Source: an uncultured Tateyamaria sp. (GTDB lineage Bacteria > Pseudomonadota > Alphaproteobacteria > Rhodobacterales > Rhodobacteraceae). Taken from it: DNA of 64,000 nucleotides. The translations under genes were made by a program, and so were the position numbers. Within the stretch, counting starts at the first letter, position 1. Each line of letters starts with the position of its first letter. Positions 1 to 11,322 of the stretch are shown here, piece after piece. Under the pieces are notes generated by a model. The model had not been told where the DNA came from. It searched no databases and saw nothing but the letters and a program-made list of their open reading frames with translations. Location of the stretch: contig CANMVD010000002.1 in the NCBI GenBank assembly GCA_947501275.1, positions 558,001 to 622,000 on the forward strand, given 5' to 3'.

Positions 1-376
1 CCGGCTCCGGAAACGGGCGGTCTGTCTCCTGCGCATCACGCGGATCCGAGATATAGAGCCCAAGCGCGTCCATCTGCGCGATGCTCATGTCAAACCCCAT
101 CGCCACGTTGGGCGCAAATTCATCCGACATCCTCTGCGCCTTGTCCGCTGGATCACCCGACGCAATGACCACATCAATACCAGCCGCGTGATAGGCCGCC
201 TGAAGCGTATCCAGCCTGGCAAGGTAGTCCTTGCACTTGGGACAGTGCCAGCCGCGATAAATCACCACGATCTGCCAGACGTGCCCGCCCTGCGGCGCAC
301 CCAGCGTGAGGGTCCCGCCACCCACTTTGCTCAGGTCAGTCTTGGGGAACGGGGTTCCGGCAGCCAGCGCAGTCAT
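1..376 (-). CDS. AhpC/TSA-family peroxiredoxin-like protein (3' part missing)
   Basis: The first 125 codons are present; the gene runs off the left edge of the window. The translation begins MTALAAGTPFPKTDLS and contains a thioredoxin-fold segment with hydrophobic strand WQIVVIYRG followed by HCPKC, giving a CxxC pair at residues 45 and 48. That placement matches AhpC/TSA (redoxin) proteins that reduce peroxides or act as thiol oxidoreductases in the cytoplasm; no signal peptide is seen. An AAGGA ribosome site lies about 12 bases before the ATG. It is divergent from the flavoprotein gene starting at 482. The exact subfamily cannot be settled without the C-terminal half. Confidence 0.8.
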   Translation of the reverse strand, partial: MTALAAGTPFPKTDLSKVGGGTLTLGAPQGGHVWQIVVIYRGWHCPKCKDYLARLDTLQAAYHAAGIDVVIASGDPADKAQRMSDEFAPNVAMGFDMSIAQMDALGLYISDPRDAQETDRPFPEP

Positions 377-481
377 CGCTATATCCTTATGAAGGGTCAG
401 GTTGCGCGCATCGTAGGGTGTCAGGTCTGCGGCACAAGCACGATGCTTGACCCTTTCTGTGCAATCCTGCACGGGGGCGTC

Positions 482-1657
482 ATGGATTATGATACCGTTG
501 TAATCGGCGCAGGCGCCGCTGGCATGATGTGCGCGGCACATGCGGGTGGGCGCGTGCTGGTGATTGATCACGCAAAGGCACCCGGCGAAAAGATCCGGAT
601 TTCCGGCGGCGGGCGCTGCAACTTTACCAACATGTACTGCACGCCGGATGCGTTCCTGTCCGAAAACCCGCACTTCGCCAAATCCGCGTTGGCGCGCTAC
701 ACACAATGGGATTTTGTAGCCCTCGTAGACCAACACAACATCCCCTGGCACGAAAAGACGCTGGGGCAGCTGTTCTGCGATGTGTCTGCCAAAGACATCA
801 TCGCGATGTTGCGCAAACTGATGCAGGGCGCCGGGGCCGAGCTGGCATTGCAGACATCGGTCGCAGCCGTCAAAAAGATCGACAGCGGGTTCAGCGTGAC
901 ACGCGCGCGTGACGGCAAGCAGCGCAGGGTTACAGCACAAAACGTGGTGATCGCAACAGGCGGCAAATCCATTCCCAAAATGGGGGCCACCGGATTTGCC
1001 TACGATATTGCACAGCAATTTGGGCACCGCATGACCGACACACAGGCCGCCCTTGTGCCGTTCACGTTCCCGGACCGGCGGTTTGCTGACATATCCGGGG
1101 TGGCTTGCCCGGCCCGGGTGCGCGCGGACGGCCCCGCCTTTGACGAAGCATTGTTGTTCACGCATCGCGGACTGTCAGGCCCTGCGATCCTGCAAGCCTC
1201 CAGCTATTGGGACGGCGGCCAAAGCATCTCGGTGCATTTGCTGCCCGATACGGATTTCGCCAGCATTTTACGCGACAAACGGCGCTCGGATGGGAAAAAG
1301 GCCATCACAACCGAATTGGCAAAACATCTGCCGGGACGGCTTGTCGAGCACCTGAGCGGCGAACACGACCTCACGGGGCGTTTGGGTGATCTGTCAGACG
1401 CGCGGATCGAGGAATTGACGCAATTGTTGACAGACTGGCGATTGACGCCCTCAGGCACAGAAGGCTACCGCACCGCCGAAGTGACGCGCGGGGGTGTGGA
1501 TACCGCTGGGCTCAGCTCGAAAACGATGATGTCCAAAACGGTGCCGGGGCTCTATTTCATAGGCGAAGCCGTGGATGTCACAGGTTGGCTCGGTGGATAC
1601 AACTTTCAATGGGCATGGTCCTCGGCCATGGCCGCCGCCGCAGATCTGCGTGGCTGA
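482..1657 (+). CDS. HI0933/YhiN-family NAD(P)/FAD-dependent oxidoreductase
   Basis: 391 aa flavoprotein of the HI0933 (YhiN, BaiN-like) family. The N-terminal Rossmann motif GAGAAG is at residues 9-14, followed by the family signature SGGGRCNFTN at about 41-50, and the C-terminus carries the FAD-contact segment GGYNFQWAWSSAM. Length agrees with the family (about 390-400). The open frame extends upstream to 188, but the conserved N-terminus begins at this ATG, which has a GGGGG ribosome site a few bases before it; the longer version would overlap the divergent peroxiredoxin gene. The physiological substrate is not known for most members. It is probably transcribed alone. Confidence 0.9.
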   Translation: MDYDTVVIGAGAAGMMCAAHAGGRVLVIDHAKAPGEKIRISGGGRCNFTNMYCTPDAFLSENPHFAKSALARYTQWDFVALVDQHNIPWHEKTLGQLFCDVSAKDIIAMLRKLMQGAGAELALQTSVAAVKKIDSGFSVTRARDGKQRRVTAQNVVIATGGKSIPKMGATGFAYDIAQQFGHRMTDTQAALVPFTFPDRRFADISGVACPARVRADGPAFDEALLFTHRGLSGPAILQASSYWDGGQSISVHLLPDTDFASILRDKRRSDGKKAITTELAKHLPGRLVEHLSGEHDLTGRLGDLSDARIEELTQLLTDWRLTPSGTEGYRTAEVTRGGVDTAGLSSKTMMSKTVPGLYFIGEAVDVTGWLGGYNFQWAWSSAMAAAADLRG

Positions 1658-1678
1658 TCGGGTTGGCGGGTGGGCGCA

Positions 1679-1695
1679 TTTGCCCAACGGGCAAA
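1679..1695 (+). repeat. short inverted repeat after the flavoprotein gene
   Basis: TTTGCCC-AAC-GGGCAAA forms a perfect 7-bp stem 21 bases after the stop codon at 1657. There is no T-tract after it, so it is at best a weak or factor-assisted terminator. The rest of 1658-1786 shows nothing else. Confidence 0.4.
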
Positions 1696-1786
1696 CAGAC
1701 ACCCGACGACACCGCAGGCTTATCATTGACCCAAGGCACACAGTGGTTCATCAAAGCCCGGCAGACACATGTACCACGGGGGGTCC

Positions 1787-3343
1787 ATGAATATTCCGGT
1801 TGCGCCTCATGCCAATGAAGGCGGGCTCTTTGGTCGTCCCTTGTTTGATGACCCTTCCGCACGGGATCTGTCACGCGTCGGCGTCGTGGATGTGGGATCC
1901 AACTCGGTCCGCCTTGTTGTCTTTGACGGCGCCGCCCGCTCTCCTGCCTACTTTTACAACGAAAAGATCATGTGCGCGCTTGGCGCAGGGGTGTCGGACA
2001 CTGGCCTGCTCAATCCCGAAGGGCGCATACGCGCACTCAACGCGCTGCATCGCTTCCAGCGATTGGCCGAAGGCATGGGACTGTCTGAGTTGACGGTTGT
2101 GGCCACAGCCGCTGTACGCGATGCGAGGGATGGCGCCGATTTCTGCGCCGAGGTGCTGGAACAGACAGGTCTTACAGTACGCGTGATCGACGGGCGCGAA
2201 GAGGCGCGCCTGTCCGCTCAAGGCGTGCTGCTGGGGTGGCCGGGATCCTATGGTCTGGTCTGCGACATTGGCGGATCTTCGATGGAGCTGGCGGAAATCT
2301 CGGGCGGTCAAGTTGGGCGCCGGGTGACGTCCGATCTCGGGCCGCTCAAGCTGCAAACGGTCAAAGGCGGCAAAAAAGGACGGCGCGCCCACATCAAGGC
2401 TACCATGGAAGAGCTGCACAGCGCCATGGGCACACAGCGCGACCGCCTGTTCCTCGTTGGCGGGTCATGGCGGGCCATCGCGCGGGTCGAGATGCACCGC
2501 CTGGGCTACCCGCTGCATGTGCTGCACGAATACCGCATGACGCCGCAATCCGTGCGCAGCACAGCCAAATTCATCGCCGAGCACAAAGACCACGAAGCAC
2601 TGCGGCTCGCTTGTGGCATCTCGGGGGCGCGTATGGCGCTTGTCCCGATGGCCGCCGAAGTTCTTGCGCGTGTCGTCAAGACCTTTCGCCCAAAGGACAT
2701 CGCCATTTCCAGCTACGGCATCCGCGAAGGCATGTTGTATGAACAGATGCCACAACGGCTGCGCGACCGCGATCCGCTGATCGAAGCCTGCCGCTTTGCC
2801 GAAGCCAAGGACGCGCGCATGCCCGGTTTTGGCAAACGCCTCAACACGTTCATCGAACCGCTGTTCAAGTCTGCCTCTTTCAGCCGCAAACGTCTGATCA
2901 AGGCGGCTTGCCTGTTGCACGACGTCAGTTGGAGAGCACATCCCGACTACCGCGCTGAATCCTGCTTTGACACCGCCACGCGATCCAACCTTGGCGGGCT
3001 CAAGCATTCCGAGCGGATCTTTCTCGGACTGGCCCTGCTGCACAGATACCGCAACAAGCGCGAAGGCACCCATTTCGAAAACCTCTACGAGCTCATCGAC
3101 GAGAAAACGCGCAGCGACGCCGAGGTGCTGGGCAAAGCCATGCGGTTTGGCGCGATGCTCTGGATGGAGAAAGACGCCGACCGTGGCGAAATGCGGTGGT
3201 ATCCGAAAAAGAAAAAACTGGAACTGCTGCTGTCGCGGGACGCCATGCCGCTGTTTGGCGAAGTGGCCGAAGCACGTTTGAACTCCCTCGCCGCGTCTTT
3301 GGATGCCGAAGTCAAAGTCAAAATGCGCCGCAAGAAATCGTAA
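1787..3343 (+). CDS. ppx: Ppx/GppA-family exopolyphosphatase
   Basis: 518 aa protein of the Ppx/GppA family, which hydrolyses terminal phosphates of polyphosphate or the 5'-phosphate of pppGpp. The ASKHA-type phosphate loop DVGSNSVRL is at residues 35-43, the second loop motif DIGGSSMEL follows near 160, and TAAVRDA lies between them. The C-terminal part (from about 320) contains an HD-like helical region with LLHDVSW. Length fits the two-domain bacterial enzyme. The ATG at 1787 is preferred over an in-frame ATG at 1769 because a GGGGGG ribosome site sits directly before it. Whether polyphosphate or pppGpp is the main substrate cannot be read from the sequence. Confidence 0.9.
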   Translation: MNIPVAPHANEGGLFGRPLFDDPSARDLSRVGVVDVGSNSVRLVVFDGAARSPAYFYNEKIMCALGAGVSDTGLLNPEGRIRALNALHRFQRLAEGMGLSELTVVATAAVRDARDGADFCAEVLEQTGLTVRVIDGREEARLSAQGVLLGWPGSYGLVCDIGGSSMELAEISGGQVGRRVTSDLGPLKLQTVKGGKKGRRAHIKATMEELHSAMGTQRDRLFLVGGSWRAIARVEMHRLGYPLHVLHEYRMTPQSVRSTAKFIAEHKDHEALRLACGISGARMALVPMAAEVLARVVKTFRPKDIAISSYGIREGMLYEQMPQRLRDRDPLIEACRFAEAKDARMPGFGKRLNTFIEPLFKSASFSRKRLIKAACLLHDVSWRAHPDYRAESCFDTATRSNLGGLKHSERIFLGLALLHRYRNKREGTHFENLYELIDEKTRSDAEVLGKAMRFGAMLWMEKDADRGEMRWYPKKKKLELLLSRDAMPLFGEVAEARLNSLAASLDAEVKVKMRRKKS

Positions 3344-3484
3344 CCCGCTCAATCGCGCTCAGAGGGTCTCTTGACCACGCACCCCGCTGCCGCCGGAACG
3401 ACTGCGCTTGGACTGACGCACCCGGCATCCAAGATTTCATTGTTCCAGGTGGGGATTGGTGTTTCCGGTCAAATCAGACAAACA

Positions 3485-3841
3485 TCAGATATCGATTTGC
3501 GCATCCGGATCGGTTTGGGGGGCATCCTCCACCGGCGCGCGACGTCGAATGATGATGTCACCGTTTTCCAGCATCTCAGGTGGATGATAGACGCTCCAGT
3601 CCTCGACATCCTCCAGTAAACCGCGCAAGGCGGGCCCCATCTGACTGGTAAAATCACGCAGCGCAGGCCCAAACTCCTCGGCCATGCCCTGTAGACCGTC
3701 CAGTGCAGGCTCCATCTCCTGCAACAACCCTTCCATGAGCATCTGCGCGCCACGTTCCATCAAGGACAGCCCATCCTCTTCGGCCACAGCCGGGACAGGT
3801 GCCATCAGGGCAAGGATCAGAACAAAACATCTCACACCCAT
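3485..3841 (-). CDS. small secreted acidic hypothetical protein
   Basis: 118 aa. A signal peptide is clear: MGVRC, a hydrophobic core LILALMAPVPAVA and a likely signal peptidase I cut after AVA. The mature part is acidic, with a Met/Leu/Glu-rich amphipathic region (LMERGAQMLMEGLLQEME) and repeated GPALR segments at two places. No domain is recognised. Similar short proteins are found in roseobacters next to the EEP-family gene. It starts 12 bases after the stop of that gene and is probably translated from the same mRNA. The longer open frame (to 3934) is rejected because it would enter the nuclease gene and lose the signal peptide. Confidence 0.7.
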   Translation of the reverse strand: MGVRCFVLILALMAPVPAVAEEDGLSLMERGAQMLMEGLLQEMEPALDGLQGMAEEFGPALRDFTSQMGPALRGLLEDVEDWSVYHPPEMLENGDIIIRRRAPVEDAPQTDPDAQIDI

Positions 3842-3852
3842 AATATGGGTTC

Positions 3853-4854
3853 TTAAACGTCGATATCCAAGGTCACTGGAAAATGGTCTGACGCGGCCAC
3901 GAGTGCATCCCGCAAGTTTGCGTTTCCCCAACACTCTGGGTCATCCAGCGGATGCCAGATGCGCCAGACCGGCGCGCGACGTGCCAGATCCGGCGATACC
4001 ATGATGTAATCCAACAGCGCCTGCAAAAACCGCTTTTCCTGCCGGATCCAGAAACGGGCCGTGGTCGGTGTTGCGCCCAAGCGGCGCTGCAAGGCTTGAC
4101 GGGCGTGCGGGTCAAACAAAGCGGCCTCGCCCTGCCCCAACAGGATCTCGACAGAAGAGCGCCCAAACAGGCTTTCGTAGCTGTCCAGACCGGGACCATC
4201 ATTCATATCCCCCATGACCATCAAGGGAGTCCCCGCTTGCAGATGGCCCTCAATGCGGGCACGCAACCAGATGGCTTGCGCCAGTTGCTTGCGGCGATTG
4301 GCTATGGAAATCGAAATAACTTCGTCCTGTGATCTTGCCCCGTGTGGCGCCTTGGATTTCAGATGCGCCCCGATCATGCGAAAGGCAAAGCCACTCGACG
4401 TCTCAACAGCCAATTCCAGAGGCGGCTTGGAAAACACCACATCATCTGCATCCGCATCAATATCCAGATCGATGGCAAAGCTCTCGTCAAAGCGGGGTGC
4501 GTCGGTGCTGCCAACCGGGTCATGGCGCACGCTCAGCACATCCGGGTCATAAAGCAGCGCAATCTCCTGTTGGGTGTCATTTGCAAAGCCCATGATGGCA
4601 CGGCGCGCCCGCACACCAACGGCGGCTGCAAAGGTTTCCAGCGCACGCACGGTCTGGCGGGTTCTACCCTGATCGGGGGCTTCGATCACCATCACGGCAT
4701 CCGCATCCAACGCCGCAAATACGGTTTTCAACGCCACAATCTGTTCGGCCCGAGTCACGTTGCGTCGACCGGACCAATCACCGTCTTCGATCAGCCCGCC
4801 ATGCGCGTCAAAAAGACTGTTCATCCATTCGACATTGTACGTGGCAATGCGCAT
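3853..4854 (-). CDS. endonuclease/exonuclease/phosphatase family protein
   Basis: 333 aa member of the EEP (DNase I-like) metal-dependent hydrolase superfamily. Visible motifs are the N-terminal ATYNVEW (Asn metal ligand region), VIEAPDQGR, MGDMNDGPG and the C-terminal SDHFPV (catalytic Asp-His pair). No signal peptide, so a cytoplasmic role is likely. The substrate (nucleic acid, phosphoinositide-like ester or other) cannot be predicted. The start overlaps the stop of the upstream J-domain gene by one base (TGATG), a typical coupling arrangement, and this decides the start against a longer frame reaching 4884. Confidence 0.85.
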   Translation of the reverse strand: MRIATYNVEWMNSLFDAHGGLIEDGDWSGRRNVTRAEQIVALKTVFAALDADAVMVIEAPDQGRTRQTVRALETFAAAVGVRARRAIMGFANDTQQEIALLYDPDVLSVRHDPVGSTDAPRFDESFAIDLDIDADADDVVFSKPPLELAVETSSGFAFRMIGAHLKSKAPHGARSQDEVISISIANRRKQLAQAIWLRARIEGHLQAGTPLMVMGDMNDGPGLDSYESLFGRSSVEILLGQGEAALFDPHARQALQRRLGATPTTARFWIRQEKRFLQALLDYIMVSPDLARRAPVWRIWHPLDDPECWGNANLRDALVAASDHFPVTLDIDV

Positions 4855-5534
4855 CAGCCGTGACTGCTCTGGATGTCTTCCCACGCGCGGTTGATGTCGA
4901 TCATCCGCTTTTCGGCCAGCCGCACAGCTTCTTCAGGTACGCCGCGCGCCATCATCGCATCTGGGTGGTTTTCACGCACCAACTTGCGCCACGAGGTACG
5001 AATATCCTCAAGCATCATGTCAGGAGTAACCCCGAGAACCGAGTATGGGTCCGGCACCGCATCCGGCACAAAGCGCGCGCGCAATGCTTTGAAATCACGA
5101 TCGGAAATCGCAAAGATCCGCGCAACATCTTCCAGAAACGCATCTTCATTCGGGTGATAAAAGCCATCAGCCATGGCAATATGAAACAACCCTTCCAGCA
5201 GGTCATTCAACGTCTCGGGCTGGTTGGAAAACATCGCATGGATGCGCGTGGCATAGTCGTCGTAGCCCGTCACATCCTGCCGGGCGAGATTGAACACCTT
5301 GGCCGCGCCCGCTTCATCCTTGGCGGCAATATGAAAGACCTCGCGAAAGGCCGTCACCTCGTCGCGCGTCACATGGCCGTCAGCCTTGGCCATTTTTGCA
5401 CCAAGGGCGATAACTGCAATGGCAAAGGCAACCGTACGTTCCGGAGGTGCGCGCAGTTTGTCAAAAACCGCCGTCAGCCCCTCGCCGGTGGCAAGGGCAG
5501 ACAATGCATCAGATATTCGGGACCAAATCGACAT
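4854..5534 (-). CDS. TerB-like/J-domain co-chaperone (DjlA-like, soluble)
   Basis: 226 aa. Residues about 30-140 form a helical TerB-like module (AKADGHVTRDE and MADGFYHPNED, two Asp-rich metal-type loops). Residues about 160-226 are a J domain with the HPD motif in RENHPDAM, the part that stimulates DnaK ATPase. Unlike E. coli DjlA there is no N-terminal membrane anchor. It is translationally coupled to the EEP-family gene downstream and lies 9 bases after the GNAT gene, so the five genes from 6640 down to 3485 look like one transcription unit. The client protein is unknown. Confidence 0.87.
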   Translation of the reverse strand: MSIWSRISDALSALATGEGLTAVFDKLRAPPERTVAFAIAVIALGAKMAKADGHVTRDEVTAFREVFHIAAKDEAGAAKVFNLARQDVTGYDDYATRIHAMFSNQPETLNDLLEGLFHIAMADGFYHPNEDAFLEDVARIFAISDRDFKALRARFVPDAVPDPYSVLGVTPDMMLEDIRTSWRKLVRENHPDAMMARGVPEEAVRLAEKRMIDINRAWEDIQSSHG

Positions 5535-5543
5535 GGCGTCACC

Positions 5544-6044
5544 CTACCCTTGCGTGTCGCCGGTGTCAGGCGGATTGAGCATTTTTTGCATCAGGATCAG
5601 ATCAAGCCATTGATCATTCTTGAAGCCGACCTGCGGCATGTGACCAACAGTTTCAAAGCCGAGACGCTCGTGAAAGCGGACAGCGCCCGGATTGGCCCCG
5701 CTGATGCCCGCGACCATGACGTGATGCGCCTCCAGTTCTGCCAAGGTGATCAGCTCTGTCAACAGAACCGCGCCAAGGCCCTGCCCCCGCGCGCCCGGGT
5801 CAATGTAGATCGTATGCTCGACCGTCCCGGCATAGCCCGGACCGGCGCGGAATGGTCCGAAGACAGCAAAGCCCTTGGCATCGTTCAGAACCAGAACCGA
5901 CTGATCCTCAATCATGTCGCGCACTTCATCAATACGCTTGAGCCTTGTGGTGAACGTCACCAGCGTGTGCGCGATGATGTCGTTCCACAACGCGGTGATC
6001 CACTCTGCGTCGCGTTGCGCCGCGTACGATACTAAAGAGTGCAT
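5544..6044 (-). CDS. GNAT family N-acetyltransferase (PAT/Bar-like)
   Basis: 166 aa GCN5-related acetyltransferase. The acetyl-CoA pyrophosphate-binding motif A appears as ARGQGLGAVLL near residue 90, preceded by the strand HTIYIDPG and followed by the C-terminal RFHERLGFE segment typical of the family. The layout (N-terminal WNDIIAHTLVTF, central VEHTIYID) resembles phosphinothricin-acetyltransferase-like members that modify small amines, but the substrate is not predictable. The first 13 bases overlap the end of the VOC gene, indicating co-transcription. Confidence 0.85.
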   Translation of the reverse strand: MHSLVSYAAQRDAEWITALWNDIIAHTLVTFTTRLKRIDEVRDMIEDQSVLVLNDAKGFAVFGPFRAGPGYAGTVEHTIYIDPGARGQGLGAVLLTELITLAELEAHHVMVAGISGANPGAVRFHERLGFETVGHMPQVGFKNDQWLDLILMQKMLNPPDTGDTQG

Positions 6045-6640
6045 GTGCCCTGCGGCCCTGTGAATTCGGCGTGCATCCCAATCTCCCCGGTCTCGATGCG
6101 CAAACGGTCATCACTGATGTGCATGGCCAACGCCGCAGACAACTCCGCGCCATCCGGATGGCGCAAAGTCATACGGCGCAGGCGCAACCCGCTGGGCTTC
6201 AGGCTTGCGGCAGGATGGACATTCGCAGGCCACTCAATCAGTGCAGGCCACAAGTTGTCAAACGGGGTCGTTCCCGCGTCTGACACAGCCATGCGCCACG
6301 ACAATGTGCCGCGCTCTACGTCGACAGGGGCGCCGCAGCCCGCAGGCATATCGAGCAATTCCGCGTCCATATCCTGCACCGCAGCCGCCCAATTGCTCAA
6401 CCGGGCTGAACCTTCGAAACGATCAAGGTCATACCAGCGCGGACGCAAGGGAGCGGGGCGCGCAGGATCAGGGGCAATCGCTTCGAGATAGAGACCATCC
6501 TCAAGCCCCAGAAGCGCATTATGTGTATGGAAAACAGCATGTTGACCACCCGACTGCATGGAAACGCCCAAGGTGCCTTCGATATGGGCTTGCGCATCTG
6601 CCAGGGTCTGAGCCCCGACAACGAGGTGATCGAGGATCAT
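6032..6640 (-). CDS. VOC/glyoxalase-like domain protein
   Basis: 202 aa protein of the glyoxalase-like type usually assigned to Glyoxalase_3 (VOC fold). It starts with DHLVVGAQTLADA, a common VOC beta-strand/helix opening, and has HNALLGLEDGLYLEAIAPDP, the second strand with a probable metal-site Glu. Function of this subfamily is unknown. A GGAG ribosome site lies 10 bases upstream of the ATG. It is the first gene of the minus-strand unit continuing through the GNAT, J-domain and EEP genes. Confidence 0.8.
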   Translation of the reverse strand: MILDHLVVGAQTLADAQAHIEGTLGVSMQSGGQHAVFHTHNALLGLEDGLYLEAIAPDPARPAPLRPRWYDLDRFEGSARLSNWAAAVQDMDAELLDMPAGCGAPVDVERGTLSWRMAVSDAGTTPFDNLWPALIEWPANVHPAASLKPSGLRLRRMTLRHPDGAELSAALAMHISDDRLRIETGEIGMHAEFTGPQGTCTL

Positions 6641-6648
6641 GGCTGGTT

Positions 6649-6918
6649 GTGCTCCGTCTGGTCGCGATGTGCATCGCAGTGCTGTCGCTTTGCACCGTTT
6701 TTGACCTTTCCAGCAGCCAACACAAGGGGGGCAATGCGCCGATCCTGACCGAGACGTGCCGATGTGGGTGGATGCGATTATCTTTGCGGCAGATCAGGCT
6801 GTCATCAGCCATGACAAGGCGATCCGCAGCGCGACCGAACACACCGAGAGTGGTCCGCAATCGGCGCGGGTCGCACCTGCGCGTGCGTCACAAAGCAACC
6901 ACGCGCAGGTGTTCAGAT

Positions 6919-6932
<14 letters not shown>
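6649..6932 (+). pseudogene. possible frameshifted small membrane protein gene
   Basis: The gap between the VOC gene and the mutase holds two plus-strand coding-like pieces in different frames. From 6649 one frame reads VLRLVAMCIAVLSLCTVFDL, a strong single membrane or signal segment, then SSSQHKGGNAPILT. Near 6750 the coding look moves to another frame that continues DRDVPMWVDAIIFAADQAV and stops at 6932. Joined by a one-step shift they would give a protein of about 95 aa with GC-rich third positions throughout. It may be a decayed gene, a sequencing error or chance. The 3' end overlaps the mutase gene by 14 bases. Confidence 0.25.
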
Positions 6933-9042
<2,110 letters not shown>

Positions 9043-10106
9043 AGTGTTGTCCTCTTGTCGGTGGACCGAATGGCGGAGTTTGCCCCGCGCGTTCCCGGTC
9101 CGGTGTCTCTGTCAGTTTGGCCAAGTCATTGGCACCGGAAATCAACCAGTGCATGTCGTCGTCATATCCTTCGCGCAATTGCGCCATTTCCAGTGGGTCG
9201 AACGGCATCCAGCGCCCTTCACCCTCGGGCAAAATCGTCGGGTCCTGCCCTCTCTCGCGCAGCAGCGTTTTGAGCTTGGGAATGCTCGGCGCACGGTTAA
9301 GCCAGATCGGATCCGGGTCTGCCGGAGCGGCTTGTGCGGTGATCGCGCTCAACATTGCGTCGGGCCGGCCGGCAAAACACTCGAAAGGCAACACCTGCAC
9401 GCTGGCACCACTGGCCGCGCAAGCAACATCTGTCACAACATCGCGCCATGTACGCCAACTTGACGCGATGGCGTGACAGGCATCCCTGCTCAGCGGGCTG
9501 TGGCCACGCGCGATGCCGTAGGCGGCGGAAGACGCCCAATAGAGTTCAAGACTGCGGGTGCTCAGCACCACCTTGTCAACGCGTTCATCAAAGGCGCCGA
9601 TGTAGCGCGCTAATCGCTCGCCGATATCCGGGTAAAGACGATGGTTGCGCAAATTCATGCGCACCGAACCCATCATGTTCTCGTCACTCACAACAACAGT
9701 CTGCGTGCCCTGTTTTTCCAGCTTGTCCAGATGCAACAAAATGCGGCCACGCGCACGGCGCGCTGCCTCCCGACCGGCCCCCGGCACTGGCTGAATGCCA
9801 GCAAACAATCCTTTGCGCGTGCGTGTAGGCCCCCAAAAGGCCACGCCAAGCCCCTGCAACTGTGCACGGTTGCGCCCCATATAGGCTTGAAAACTTGTAG
9901 ACCCGGTCCGATGGGCGCCAATGTGCAAAATGACTTTCATGCTCGTCCTTTCGAGTGGCAAATCGGTCTGCAATGCGCGCACGCTGACCAGAGTTGCAAC
10001 CAGACATGGACTGCGATCTGTTGAAGGTAGATTAATGTTAAAATTGACGCGAGGACCGGTCGCAATCAGCGAAAAAGCCGCTACATTGGATAGATCAGGA
10101 GAGTGT

Positions 10107-10562
10107 ATGAAACAGTTATTACCCCTTGTTCTTGCAGGTCTTTTCGTCGGCCCAGTCAGTGCCGCAGATGAGCCTGCCCCAAGCGATCCGTTCGCGTTGA
10201 CAGGTACAGACGTGTCGGATTTAAGCCAATTTGTTTGGGAAAAGCGCCCCATCATTGTCTTTGCCGACAGTCCCAACGACCCGAATTTCGGGCAGCAGAT
10301 GGAGTATCTCGAAGACCTCAGTGAAGAACTTGCCAAACGCGACGTGATCGTTTTGACCGATACGGACCCATCCGTGCAAAGCGAGCTGCGCACACAGTTG
10401 CGGCCACGCGGCTTTATGCTTGTTTTGATTGGCAAAGACGGGGGCGTAAAGCTGCGCAAACCGTTCCCATGGGACGTGCGTGAACTCAGCCGAACCATCG
10501 ACAAGATGCCATTGCGGCAGCGCGAAATCCGGGATCGCCGGGCAGCACCAGCCAGCAATTGA
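10107..10562 (+). CDS. DUF4174 domain secreted protein
   Basis: 151 aa. A signal peptide (MKQLLPLVLAGLFVGPVSA) is followed by a thioredoxin-like DUF4174 domain: PIIVFADSPNDP, then DVIVLTDTDP, then FMLVLIGKDGGVKLRKPFPW. This family lacks the CxxC of true thioredoxins, and no cysteine pair is seen here, so redox chemistry is unlikely. An AGGAGAG ribosome site is just before the ATG. It is divergent from the sulfotransferase-like gene. A longer frame upstream to 9921 has no signal peptide and is rejected. Confidence 0.82.
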   Translation: MKQLLPLVLAGLFVGPVSAADEPAPSDPFALTGTDVSDLSQFVWEKRPIIVFADSPNDPNFGQQMEYLEDLSEELAKRDVIVLTDTDPSVQSELRTQLRPRGFMLVLIGKDGGVKLRKPFPWDVRELSRTIDKMPLRQREIRDRRAAPASN

Positions 10563-10703
10563 ACGGCGCCTTCAGGCGATGTTAAGGCAGGGCTGCTAGG
10601 CGCAGTGCCAACCTTGCAATAGACCGCCAGACAGCCTACTTTGATTGTATCTGAGGCATCAGCGATGCCCGCATCAGGACCTGAAACAGAAAAGGACACT
10701 GAT

Positions 10704-10769
10704 ATGTCGGAACCAACCAAGCGCTCCGCCCCAATCACTGGTCGGAACGGGCCGCGGCCCGGCTATTGA
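10704..10769 (+). CDS. candidate 21-residue small ORF
   Basis: A short ORF reads MSEPTKRSAPITGRNGPRPGY. An AAAAGGA ribosome site lies about 8 bases before its ATG. The first half is not explained by any other gene; the last 35 bases overlap the 3' end of the membrane protein gene on the opposite strand. The peptide is basic, has no hydrophobic segment and resembles nothing recognised. It may be a real small protein or a chance ORF. Confidence 0.3.
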   Translation: MSEPTKRSAPITGRNGPRPGY

Positions 10770-11322
10770 GATCTGTTGACACGCCCAATTCCCGCAGGGC
10801 TTGGGTGGCATAGGTCTTGGCGCGCTGGCGCATCTGCAAATAATCGTAATACACAAATCCGCGCCGCGCGCGGCTTTCTTCGTCCGTACCCAGTACAAAT
10901 GCATCAAGGCGTGAATCCGAAATCTGACACTCGATCGCCTTGAGTTGCGAGTAGTATTTGACCACGGGGTCAATCACAGTTTTCGGCAGGATGTGGATGT
11001 TTTCCAACACGGACTGGAACACCATGTCGTTGGCTTCACTGGGTAAAAATGGGACGTAGCCGCCTTGGATACGCGGCTGCATTTCGTCCCACGTGGCATT
11101 CAGATCTTCGGCTTCCAGAACCTCGAGGTAGTGCTTGATCTCAGCGACCAGCGCGCGCTGCACGTCCTCACGCCGCTCACGGCGCAAGCGACGTGCATCA
11201 CGCCGGTTCTGCATACCGTTCACGATCCAGCCAAGCGCCACAAAGACGCCTGCCAGAACGGCCTGCAAAATACGTGGATCAAGGCCCATAAACCACGCGG
11301 TTATGGCTGAATCGCCGCTCAC
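10735..11322 (-). CDS. single-pass membrane hypothetical protein
   Basis: 195 aa. One transmembrane segment lies near residues 14-32 (ILQAVLAGVFVALGWIV), followed by a very basic stretch (NRRDARRLRRERRED) and a soluble alpha-helical cytoplasmic domain. No known domain is recognised. The start is GTG, overlapping the pccA stop in a GTGA arrangement, so the gene is translationally coupled to pccA. This linkage does not show a role in propionate use. Confidence 0.72.
   Translation of the reverse strand: MSGDSAITAWFMGLDPRILQAVLAGVFVALGWIVNGMQNRRDARRLRRERREDVQRALVAEIKHYLEVLEAEDLNATWDEMQPRIQGGYVPFLPSEANDMVFQSVLENIHILPKTVIDPVVKYYSQLKAIECQISDSRLDAFVLGTDEESRARRGFVYYDYLQMRQRAKTYATQALRELGVSTDLNSRAAARSDQ

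Noticed and set aside
2465-3352. 295-codon minus-strand open frame over ppx
   Set aside because: It is the reverse-strand shadow of the well-supported ppx gene and shows no domain.
3371-3619. TTG-started plus-strand ORF after ppx
   Set aside because: Only the first third is free of the opposite 118-aa secreted protein gene; no motif, and codon pattern is poor.
4860-6035. 391-codon plus-strand frame
   Set aside because: It is antisense to the J-domain and GNAT genes, both with clear motifs.
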